Shown: positions 1 to 5,606, counted from the first letter of the stretch. The stretch is DNA of 7,061 bases from Sphingobium sp. CCH11-B1 (GCF_001556865.1 NZ_LSJY01000188.1:1-7061); one strand, 5' to 3'. Notes: generated by a model not told the origin, from the sequence alone. Made by a program: numbers and translations.

Positions 1-139
1 GCTCGATCAGATGGCGCGTTCGTTCGCGGCGTTGCACGACCCAGCCCCTGCTATCGGTTCGCCGTTCCACCGCTTCCGCCCGCAGCATCGCCGAGCGGTT
101 CAGCTTGAGCAGCCGATCCGTCGATTGCAGGAGCGCCAC
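1..139 (-). CDS. traD: TraD-like conjugal transfer protein, N-terminal part, cut by left edge
   Basis: An open frame on the minus strand runs off the left edge with no stop and overlaps the end of the preceding gene in another frame. From a GTG at 139 it reads VALLQSTDRLLKLNRSAM, continues LRAEAVERRTDSRGWVVQ and ends RRERTRHLIE. The last part resembles the start of small TraD proteins of Ti-type systems (an arginine-rich helix leading into LIELGGLV), which are accessory proteins of DNA transfer. Three starts are possible: GTG at 139 (89 bases of overlap with the upstream gene, with AAGGG only 2-3 bases upstream), ATG at 88, or GTG at 37 (preceded by AGGGG). I cannot choose firmly; the coherent protein-like sequence before residue 35 favours an early start. 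In Ti plasmids traC and traD lie in this order away from oriT, which supports the name. The rest of the gene, probably followed by traG, is outside the window. Confidence 0.55.
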   Translation of the reverse strand, partial: MALLQSTDRLLKLNRSAMLRAEAVERRTDSRGWVVQRRERTRHLIE

Positions 140-380
140 TACCCTTGCGCCCGCGCCGTTGAAAGAACGTCGCGCCCTTCGACCGCCACGCCTCCCGTGC
201 GCCCGCGTCCTTTGATCCGACAGCATCGAGCAGCACGCCCGCCAGCGTCTCGGCATCGAGCGCATCGGCCCCGGTCGCGGCGACGAGCTGGCCGAGCTGT
301 TCGACCCGCTTCGCCTTGAGCGAGCGGGCTTTGTCGCCAAGCGCCTTTAGCTCGGCATCGTAATCGCGAACCTTCCGCAT
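51..380 (-). CDS. Small TraC/TraD-type conjugal transfer protein
   Basis: A 109-aa protein, probably a relaxosome accessory factor helping the TraA relaxase at oriT. Residues 1-30 form a charged helix (MRKVRDYDAELKALGDKA), followed by QLGQLVAATGADALDAETL and then AGVLLDAV and REAWRSKGATFFQ. This pattern is typical of the small proteins called TraC or TraD in sphingomonad and rhizobial transfer regions. The last 35 residues are Gly/Ala/Ser-rich and probably disordered, and their DNA also carries the start of the next gene in another frame. The ATG overlaps the upstream stop codon as TGATG, which implies translational coupling with the 85-aa gene. The position second from oriT in the leftward operon corresponds to traC of Ti plasmids, although databases may label this family TraD. 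I am sure of the role class but not of the letter. Confidence 0.75.
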   Translation of the reverse strand: MRKVRDYDAELKALGDKARSLKAKRVEQLGQLVAATGADALDAETLAGVLLDAVGSKDAGAREAWRSKGATFFQRRGRKGSGAPAIDGSAAQAEPLGDAAGGSGGTANR

Positions 381-637
381 CAGGAATCATCCTCGTCGGG
401 TTCATCAGGCGCGGCGGGAATGTCCGACCACAGCGAACCGGCCGCACCGTTCACATCGACACCGGGCGGCGCTTCCTCATCCCAGAGAACGCGCCAGCCA
501 TAGACCACCCCGTCGTCACTGGCATTCTCGTCAAGCTGGAAGGGGTAATCGGCGAGCGTATCGGCATCGATACCCAGTGAGCGGGCAACATACTTGTCGC
601 TGCGTCGCTCCATCGCATCTTCGTAGGCACGGCTCAT
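380..637 (-). CDS. Conserved-looking acidic 85-aa protein, first gene of leftward tra operon
   Basis: I do not recognise a named family. The protein has 85 residues. Residues 1-22 are charged and helical (MSRAYEDAMERRSDKYVARS). The centre is aromatic and compact (DYPFQLDENASDDGVVYGW, then RVLWDEEAPPGVDVNG), and the C-terminus is strongly acidic (PDEPDEDDS). There is no signal peptide or membrane segment, so it should be cytoplasmic. The start is well supported by AGGAG on the minus strand, eight bases before the ATG. It is the first gene of the divergent operon beside the putative oriT, and its stop overlaps the start of the TraC/TraD-type gene (TGATG). By position it could be a regulator or accessory factor of transfer; that is inference from context only. 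The acidic tail would suit binding a basic protein or mimicking DNA, but nothing in the sequence proves this. Confidence 0.75.
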   Translation of the reverse strand: MSRAYEDAMERRSDKYVARSLGIDADTLADYPFQLDENASDDGVVYGWRVLWDEEAPPGVDVNGAAGSLWSDIPAAPDEPDEDDS

Positions 638-678
638 TGTGTTCTCCTAGCCAGAGCAGTTTGCCAGACCCCACACGA

Positions 679-707
679 AGTGCAAGCCAGAAGCGCCACC
701 AAGTCAA
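679..707 (-). promoter_or_regulatory. Candidate promoter of the leftward tra operon
   Basis: On the minus strand a TTGACT -35-like box (702-707) and a weak TGCACT -10-like box (679-684) are separated by exactly 17 bases. A transcript starting near 671 would have a leader of about 34 bases before the AGGAG/ATG of the 85-aa gene. The -35 matches well, but the -10 agrees at only three of six positions. The -10 overlaps the left copy of the GAAGTGCAA repeat, so a protein bound there could block the promoter. Confidence 0.35.
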
Positions 708-728
708 TCGCGAGAAGCGAAGCGAATT

Positions 729-768
729 GTGAGTGCGCGCTTATACGTCGTTGCCGACGTGCGCTCAG
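729..768. other. oriT: Putative origin of transfer (oriT, MOBQ/Ti type)
   Basis: A perfect inverted repeat ACGTCG-TTGC-CGACGT occupies 745-760, and the nic-like sequence lies on its left. Read on the minus strand this is the repeat followed by TATAAGCGCGCACTC. From memory, Ti-plasmid oriT has a repeat ending CGACG, then TATAATTGCGCCCTT, and RSF1010 has TAAATGCGCCCT. By this alignment the cut would fall on the minus strand between 736 and 735. Outer arms GAGTGCGC (731-738) and GCGCTC (761-766) can extend the hairpin imperfectly. The position between divergent traC/D-type and traA genes, directly before the relaxase start, is where Ti plasmids carry oriT. The exact nick position is inferred. 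Confidence 0.75.
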
Positions 769-789
769 AAGTGCAATAAGCAGGGTGTC

Positions 790-3700
790 ATGGCGATCTA
801 CCATTTCTCGGCCAAGGTTGTGAGTCGCGCCAACGGATCGAGCGCGGTTGCAAGCGCGGCCTATCGTGCAGCGGAACGGCTGCACGATGATCGACTCGGG
901 CGCGACCATGATTTCTCGAATAAGGCAGGCGTCGTCCATTCGGAAATCATACTGCCCGAAGGCGCACCGGAGCGTTTAAACGACCGCGCTTGCCTGTGGA
1001 ATGAAGTCGAGGCCGGCGAGAAGCGCAAGGACGCGCAGTTGGCGCGCGAAGTCGAGTTCGCGATCCCGCGCGAGATGAACACGGCTCAGGGCGTGAGCCT
1101 CGCCCGCGATTTCGTCGAAAAGCAGTTTGTCGATCGGGGCATGGTCGCGGACCTCAATGTGCATTGGGACAGGGGCAAGGACGGCGAGCCCAAGCCGCAC
1201 GCGCATGTCATGCTGTCGATGCGCGAGGTTGGCCCCGAGGGCTTCGGGCAGAAGGTGCGCGAGTGGAACAGCAATGCGCTCCTGAAGGAGTGGCGCGAGG
1301 CGTGGGCCGATCATGTCAACGAGCGGTTGGCCCAGCTGGATATTGATGCCCGCATAGATCATCGCACGTTGGAGGCGCAGGGCATTGACCTTGAGCCGCA
1401 ACACAAGATCGGACCGGCTGCGTCGCGGATGCCCGAACAAGGGCTTGAGGCCGAGCGGGCCGAGGACCATGCCCGGATCGCGCGCGAGAATGGCGAGAAG
1501 ATCATTGCGCGGCCCGAGATCGCGCTGGACGCGATCACCCGGCAGCAGGCGACGTTCACGCGGCGCGACCTGGCGCAGTTCGCGTTCCGGCACAGCGACG
1601 GCAAGGATCAGTTCGACCAGGTGATGAGCGCGGTGCGGACCTCGCCCGAGCTGGTGGGGCTGGGCAAGGACGGGCGCGGCGAGGACCGCTTTACCTCCCG
1701 CGATATGATCGACACCGAGCAGCGGTTGGAACACGCCGCCGATCGTCTTGCCGACAAGGCGAGGCATGGTCTCCCGGCAGCGTCGCTGCAAAGGGGGCTG
1801 GACGCCGCCGGGAGTGAGGGCCTGGTGCTCGGGGGAGAGCAGCAAGCTGCGCTGGCGCATATAACCGGCGAGAAGGATATTGCCATCGTGGTCGGCTACG
1901 CCGGCACCGGCAAATCCGCCATGCTGGGGGTCGCGCGCGACGAATGGGAGCGCGCTGGCTACCAGGTGCGCGGCGCGGCGCTGTCGGGGATCGCGGCGGA
2001 GAGCCTGGAAGGCGGATCGGGCATCGCCTCGCGCACGATCGCCAGTCTCGAATATCAGTGGGACCAGGGCCGGGAGCTGCTAGGTCCGCGCGACGTGCTG
2101 GTGATCGACGAGGCCGGCATGATCGGCACGCGCCAGATGGAGCGGGTGCTGTCGGCGGCCGAGCGGGCGGGCGCGAAGGTGGTGCTGGTCGGCGATCCTG
2201 AGCAGTTGCAGGCGATCGAGGCGGGCGCGGCGTTTCGCGCGCTGGCCGAGCGGCATGGGGCGGCCGAGATCAGCGAGGTTCGCCGGCAGCATGAGGACTG
2301 GCAGAAAGACGCCACGCGGGCGCTGGCGACGGGCAGGACCGGCAAGGCCGTCCATGCCTATGAGGCGCATGGCATGGTGCAGGCGGCGGACACGCGCGAG
2401 CAGGCCCGGGCCGAGCTGGTCGACCGATGGGACGCGCAGCGCAGCGCCGATCCGGACAAGACCCGGATCATCCTCACCCATACCAATGCGGAGGTGCGTG
2501 ACCTGAACCTGGCCGCGCGCGATCGGCTGCGCGCGTCGGGCGAATTGGGCGACGACGTGCGCGTGTCGGCCGAGCGCGGCGCGCGGGAGTTCGCCAGCGG
2601 CGACCGCATCATGTTCCTCAAGAACGAGCGCGGGCTTGGCGTGAAGAACGGTTTGCTGGGCAAGGTCGAGCGGGTGTCGCCCGACAGCATGGCGGTGCGG
2701 CTCGACGATGGCCGATCGGTGGCGTTCGACCTCAAGGACTATGCCCATGTCGATCATGGCTATGCTGCCACCATCCACAAATCGCAGGGGGTGACTGTCG
2801 ATCAGGCGCATGTGCTGGCGACGCCGGGGATGGACCGCCATTCGGCCTATGTGGCGCTGTCGCGGCATCGCGAGGGCGTGCAGCTCCATTATGGCCGCGA
2901 CGACTTCGCCGACACCGGCAAGCTTGTCCGCACGCTGGGCCGCGAGCGGGCGAAGGATATGGCGTCCGACTATCCGATGTTCCGCGACCGCGACGCCGAG
3001 GCGCAATCGTTCGCCGATCGGCGCGGGCTGTCGGGTGAGATCCGCGTTGCGGATGCGCCCGAGCGGAAGGGCGTGGAGATCCTCGCGCCGAGCGCGGGAA
3101 CTTCACGCCAGATGGGCGACGACCGCGGCGCTGGCGAGGGGCGGCCGCGGCGGGGTATGTTCGACAATTTCCGGCCCGCACCCGAGCGGCCAGCGCCGGC
3201 GACCAATCGCGGCCAGGGCGAGAGGCCTAAGCGCGGCATGTTCGACGGGTTGAAGCTGTCGGCCGAGCCGGCGAAGGGCGCGGAGCGCACGCCGGCGTTG
3301 CCGGATCGCGGCCAGGATCGGACATTCGCGCGCGCGGTCGAGCGGACCTCGCGTTCGGCCGAGGCGGTGTTGCAGGCCCGCGCATCGGGCGGGCCGGTGT
3401 TGGAACATCAGAAAGTCGCGCTCGAGCGCGCGACCGAGGCGCTTGACCAGATCAGGCCAGGAGCTTCGCGCGACCTCGCATCGGCGATGCAGCGCGATCC
3501 GGCCTTGCTGCGCGACGCGGCGGCGGGACGCAGCGGCCCGATGATCGAAGCGATGGCGCAGGAAGCTCGCGTGCGCACCGATCCGAACTTGCGCGCCGAT
3601 CGGTTTGTGGAACGCTGGCAACAGCTCTCCCAGGACCGGGACCGCCTCTATCGCGCCGGCGACATGACGGGCCGCGAGAAGGCGGGCAAGGAAATGGCGG

Positions 3701-3876
3701 GCATGGCGAAAAGCCTTGAGCGCGATCCACAGGTGGAATCGATCCTGCGTAATCGCACCCGCGAGCTGGGGCTTGAGATCGGCATGGAGCGCAGCCCGCA
3801 GATGGGCGGCGGCGAGCTGGGCCGCCAGTTGACGCATGAGCTGGGAATCGGCCGCGACCGTGGACTTAGCCGGTAG
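790..3876 (+). CDS. traA: Ti-type conjugative relaxase/helicase TraA (MobA/MobL family)
   Basis: TraA nicks one strand at oriT, stays bound to the 5' end through a tyrosine, and unwinds the strand for export by a type IV secretion system. Counting from the ATG at 790 it has 1028 residues, close to Ti TraA. The relaxase domain spans about 1-205: it begins MAIYHFSAK, with Tyr25 at the same position as the catalytic Tyr25 of RSF1010 MobA, metal-binding histidines H125, H137 and H139 (PHAHVML), and the conserved DARIDHRTLEAQGI near 186-199. A RecD-like helicase spans about 335-705: Walker A GYAGTGKS (369-376), Walker B IDEAGM (439-444), VGDPEQLQAI (467-476), the GYAATIHKSQG motif (657-667) and YVALSRHREG (687-696). 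The tail is charged and repeats RP[RK]RGMFD at about 785 and 812. I chose ATG 790 over the in-frame GTG at 733 because of the MobA alignment, an AGGG just upstream, and because the longer frame would run through oriT. Confidence 0.95.
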   Translation: MAIYHFSAKVVSRANGSSAVASAAYRAAERLHDDRLGRDHDFSNKAGVVHSEIILPEGAPERLNDRACLWNEVEAGEKRKDAQLAREVEFAIPREMNTAQGVSLARDFVEKQFVDRGMVADLNVHWDRGKDGEPKPHAHVMLSMREVGPEGFGQKVREWNSNALLKEWREAWADHVNERLAQLDIDARIDHRTLEAQGIDLEPQHKIGPAASRMPEQGLEAERAEDHARIARENGEKIIARPEIALDAITRQQATFTRRDLAQFAFRHSDGKDQFDQVMSAVRTSPELVGLGKDGRGEDRFTSRDMIDTEQRLEHAADRLADKARHGLPAASLQRGLDAAGSEGLVLGGEQQAALAHITGEKDIAIVVGYAGTGKSAMLGVARDEWERAGYQVRGAALSGIAAESLEGGSGIASRTIASLEYQWDQGRELLGPRDVLVIDEAGMIGTRQMERVLSAAERAGAKVVLVGDPEQLQAIEAGAAFRALAERHGAAEISEVRRQHEDWQKDATRALATGRTGKAVHAYEAHGMVQAADTREQARAELVDRWDAQRSADPDKTRIILTHTNAEVRDLNLAARDRLRASGELGDDVRVSAERGAREFASGDRIMFLKNERGLGVKNGLLGKVERVSPDSMAVRLDDGRSVAFDLKDYAHVDHGYAATIHKSQGVTVDQAHVLATPGMDRHSAYVALSRHREGVQLHYGRDDFADTGKLVRTLGRERAKDMASDYPMFRDRDAEAQSFADRRGLSGEIRVADAPERKGVEILAPSAGTSRQMGDDRGAGEGRPRRGMFDNFRPAPERPAPATNRGQGERPKRGMFDGLKLSAEPAKGAERTPALPDRGQDRTFARAVERTSRSAEAVLQARASGGPVLEHQKVALERATEALDQIRPGASRDLASAMQRDPALLRDAAAGRSGPMIEAMAQEARVRTDPNLRADRFVERWQQLSQDRDRLYRAGDMTGREKAGKEMAGMAKSLERDPQVESILRNRTRELGLEIGMERSPQMGGGELGRQLTHELGIGRDRGLSR

Positions 3877-3890
3877 GGAGAGAAACAAAC

Positions 3891-4601
3891 ATGGACGAGG
3901 ACGAGTATCGCGAACCCCATGCCGGCGACGATCCAGTGGCCGCGTTCGAGCGGTTGCGCGGCGAGGTGTCGTTGCTGCGTCATGCGGTCGAAGGGCTGAC
4001 CGCCGCGCGCGAGTCCATCGACATTCCCGATTATCAGCCGACGCTTGAGCGTACCGAAAAGGTGCTGGGGGTTCTGGCCCAGCAGATCGCCGCGATGCGG
4101 AAAAGCCCTGCCCTGTCGATGGACCCGGCGCATATGGCGGGCGAGATCGCGACGGCGGCGATCGGCGCGCGCCGCGAGGACCAGCGTCTTATCACCGAGG
4201 CGCGCACGGCGCTGGACCAGGCCGCGCGTGAGATCGGGAGCCGGCTTGCTTCCGCGCGGCGCGGCGACGAGCAGAATCGCTGGCTATATCTGTTCGGCGG
4301 TGGCGGCCTGGTGCTGGGGCTGTTGTTCTATGCCGCGTTGGCGGGGCCGATCGCGCGTCTGACGCCCGATAGCTGGCTATGGCCTGAAGGCGTGGCGACG
4401 CGCGTTTTGGACGCGCCGACGCAATGGGAGGGGGGGCAGCGGTTGATGCGGGCCGCTGCGCCGGAGCGCTGGGAGGCGATCGTCGCGACCGACAAGCTGT
4501 TGCGCGACAATCGCGAGACGATCGAGACGTGCCGCAAGTCGGCGACGAAGGCAAAGAAGCCGGTGCGCTGCACGATCGAGGTCAAGCAGGCGACAGAATA
4601 A
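3891..4601 (+). CDS. DUF6118 family membrane protein with N-terminal coiled coil
   Basis: A 236-aa protein I recognise as DUF6118, a family of unknown function found beside TraA in sphingomonad transfer regions. Residues 10-125 are mostly helical with heptad-like spacing (VAAFERLRGEVSLLRHAVEG; later TLERTEKVLGVLAQQIAAM), suggesting a coiled coil. One membrane helix covers about 131-155 (WLYLFGGGGLVLGLLFYAAL). The C-terminal part after it carries TPDSWLWPEGVA, ERWEAIVATDKLL and the family ending CRKSATKAKKPVRCTIEVK; its two cysteines (C214, C227) could form a disulfide if it lies in the periplasm, which is a guess. The start follows traA by 14 bases, with a GGAG (3877-3880) directly after the traA stop, so the two genes are almost certainly cotranscribed. 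It may anchor or assist the relaxosome at the membrane; this is inferred from linkage only. Confidence 0.85.
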   Translation: MDEDEYREPHAGDDPVAAFERLRGEVSLLRHAVEGLTAARESIDIPDYQPTLERTEKVLGVLAQQIAAMRKSPALSMDPAHMAGEIATAAIGARREDQRLITEARTALDQAAREIGSRLASARRGDEQNRWLYLFGGGGLVLGLLFYAALAGPIARLTPDSWLWPEGVATRVLDAPTQWEGGQRLMRAAAPERWEAIVATDKLLRDNRETIETCRKSATKAKKPVRCTIEVKQATE

Positions 4602-4606
4602 GGGTG

Positions 4607-4628
4607 GATCCCGAGCATGATCGGGGTT
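4607..4628 (+). terminator. Weak hairpin just after the DUF6118 gene
   Basis: GATCCCGA and TCGGGGTT can pair (with G-T wobbles) around a six-base loop, six bases after the stop codon of the DUF6118 gene. There is no T tract after it, so it may mark the end of the traA-DUF6118 transcript only weakly or with help from Rho. Confidence 0.25.
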
Positions 4629-4725
4629 GCGCGGGGCGGTAATGTCACGGTACAGGGCCGACCCCGCAGCGCAGGCACTTCGATGCCGCTCATAGGTGCA
4701 CTCCCGGCAGCCGGGCCGACGAGGG

Positions 4726-4745
4726 AAAAAGCGCCGTCAGGCGCC
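4726..4745 (-). terminator. Rho-independent terminator-like hairpin, leftward
   Basis: Read on the minus strand: GCGCC-TGAC-GGCGC followed immediately by TTTTT. This is the classic form of an intrinsic terminator. On the plus strand the hairpin is preceded by A's and followed by no T's, so it works leftward only. No intact leftward gene lies upstream of it (to its right) before the rightward fliE. It may belong to a decayed gene or to a small transcript. A second perfect hairpin (4703-4715) lies just beyond the T tract. Confidence 0.5.
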
Positions 4746-4840
4746 AGCGTAGGGGCATCAGCGTGGCAAAGGTGAGCCCCCATACCCAAGCTGCCAGCGC
4801 GAGCGGCAAGGGTGTCGTGCGCGATTGTCCTTTGATTTAG

Positions 4841-4882
4841 CGAGAGAAGGCGCGCTGCACAATTAAAATGCCCCGTATGTAG
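4841..4882 (+). pseudogene. Possible C-terminal scrap of a DUF6118 gene
   Basis: The frame reads REKARCTIKMPRM then stop, with another stop (TAG at 4838) directly before it. EKA-RCTIK resembles the DUF6118 ending (KKPVRCTIEVK in the intact gene, EKAVRCTIQ in the relic at 6482-6665). The DNA also shares CGCTGCAC with both copies. The match covers only about ten residues, so it may be chance. Confidence 0.3.
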
Positions 4883-5005
4883 TGAGTCCCATCTCGTCAA
4901 CTGCCAATGATTAGACCTCTGGTCGCGCATCGTCTGGCAGGCTTGGACGAATCCTATAAGGATCGGCGCACGGCTTTACGATGAAGCAATCATTCCTAAG
5001 CGTCG

Positions 5006-5021
5006 TTAACCATCCTCTAAC
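5006..5021 (+). promoter_or_regulatory. CtrA-like binding site upstream of fliE
   Basis: TTAACCATCCTCTAAC matches the known alphaproteobacterial CtrA consensus TTAA-N7-TTAAC at all but one base (C for T at 5017). It ends 49 bases before the fliE ATG. A -10-like element could be GATTATAC (5033-5040) or GCTAGA (5047-5052), which would place the box near the -35 region as in CtrA-activated flagellar promoters. No binding data are available; the call rests on motif and position. Confidence 0.5.
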
Positions 5022-5070
5022 GCATGCGATGCGATTATACAGCTATGCTAGAGGTCGCACCGGGGTGAAC

Positions 5071-5517
5071 ATGAGCAGCATCTTCAACGACGTCATGGCC
5101 GTGCGAAGCGCCATCCTCGACAGGAATGCGGCGCTTCGAAATGTAGCAAGCAGCGCGGGTTCTGTTGGTAGCCCCGGGGGTGCGGGAGCAAAATTCGAAG
5201 CAGCGATGGATACCGTGCTTGGAAAGGCGGACGGTGCAGACTCGCTTGCAGGGCCTGGCTCAAACCAAAGGATTTTGGGGACTGAACGTACGGAACCAGG
5301 CGGCTTTACCTCTACACTGCAAACACAGATTCAAAAGATTAATGAAATCAACGCTCGCGCCGGCCAGTTGACAGTCGCCTATGAGCGCGGCGAAGAGGTC
5401 GATATTGCAAAGGTCATGCTCGCGCGGCAGGAGTCGTCGATCGCGTTCGAGGCGACGCTGCAAGTTCGCAATAAGTTGCTTTCCGCGTATAAGGACATCA
5501 TGAGCATGCCGGTCTAG
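5071..5517 (+). CDS. fliE: Flagellar hook-basal body complex protein FliE
   Basis: FliE joins the MS ring to the proximal rod of the flagellar basal body and is needed for export of rod proteins. This protein has 148 residues. Residues 79-148 are a clear FliE core: GFTSTLQTQIQKINEIN, then AYERGEEVDIAKVMLARQES and the hallmark ending LQVRNKLLSAYKDIMSMPV. The start is MSSIFNDVMAVRSAIL at 5071, with GGGGTG about five bases upstream. An in-frame ATG at 4981 would add 30 residues unlike the family and include the CtrA-like box. The protein is longer than the usual 100-110 residues because of a Gly/Ala/Ser-rich middle (26-78) containing KFEAAMDTVLGKAD, which resembles a degenerate second copy of the first core helix. 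No fliF, flgB or flgC gene is beside it. Codon use is less GC-biased than in traA. Confidence 0.9.
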   Translation: MSSIFNDVMAVRSAILDRNAALRNVASSAGSVGSPGGAGAKFEAAMDTVLGKADGADSLAGPGSNQRILGTERTEPGGFTSTLQTQIQKINEINARAGQLTVAYERGEEVDIAKVMLARQESSIAFEATLQVRNKLLSAYKDIMSMPV

Positions 5518-5529
5518 CGCAATCTTGTC

Positions 5530-5569
5530 CACCGTATCATTGTGAGCAAGTCAAATAAGCACCGTATCA
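5530..5569 (+). repeat. Ten-base direct repeat before the lipoprotein gene
   Basis: CACCGTATCA occurs at 5530-5539 and again at 5560-5569, 30 bases from start to start (about three helical turns). The second copy lies just before a TATGAT -10-like box (5572-5577), so the pair could be operator half-sites for the lipoprotein gene. The spacing fits a protein binding one face of the helix; this is inference. Confidence 0.4.
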
Positions 5570-5571
5570 GC

Positions 5572-5577
5572 TATGAT
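5572..5577 (+). promoter_or_regulatory. Candidate -10 box of the lipoprotein gene
   Basis: TATGAT in the context GCTATGATGG matches the -10 consensus at five of six positions and lies about 30 bases before the ATG at 5607. No good -35 box is found 16-18 bases upstream, so activation by a regulator at the CACCGTATCA repeats is possible. Confidence 0.35.
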
Positions 5578-5606
5578 GGGTTCAGTTCGGCATCGAAGGG
5601 TATGTT

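Larger units (their letters stand above)
4602..5070. other. Gene-free stretch between DUF6118 gene and fliE
   Basis: I find no convincing intact gene in these 469 bases. Base composition falls clearly in the right half compared with the tra genes. It contains the weak hairpin after the DUF6118 gene, a perfect inverted repeat CCCGGC-A-GCCGGG (4703-4715), a leftward terminator-like hairpin (4726-4745), a short DUF6118-like scrap (4841-4882), and a CtrA-like box upstream of fliE. On the minus strand, about 4688-4837 stays open and would encode a hydrophobic piece (ALAAWVWGLTFATLMPLRW) ending HL-stop. It has no ATG or ribosome binding site, so it may be a gene relic or chance. Confidence 0.5.

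Noticed and set aside
11..319. Plus-strand open frame across the TraC/TraD-type gene.
   Set aside because: It is extremely rich in Arg and Pro with no domain, while the opposite strand has two coherent tra proteins.
976..1860. Long open frame on the minus strand within traA (similar cases at 2080-3006 and 3103-3888).
   Set aside because: These are antisense shadows of a high-GC gene. Their sequences are rich in Arg/Ala/His/Leu with no domain, and traA on the plus strand is unambiguous.
4763..4778. TGGCAAAGGTGAGC as a sigma-54 promoter for fliE.
   Set aside because: The distance between the GG and GC elements is one base short of the strict requirement and it lies about 300 bases from the gene.
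4328..4930. A 200-codon minus-strand frame over the DUF6118 end and the following spacer.
   Set aside because: It overlaps the conserved C-terminus of the DUF6118 gene, crosses the terminator-like hairpin, and has no recognisable domain or ribosome binding site.
4951..4966. ATCCTATAAGGAT near-palindrome as an attachment site or operator.
   Set aside because: It is imperfect and single, with no integrase gene, matching second copy or clear promoter spacing in the window.
4981..5070. Upstream in-frame ATG (4981) as the fliE start.
   Set aside because: The extra 30 residues do not resemble FliE and the segment contains the CtrA-like box. ATG 5071 gives a FliE-like N-terminus and has a GGGGTG upstream.
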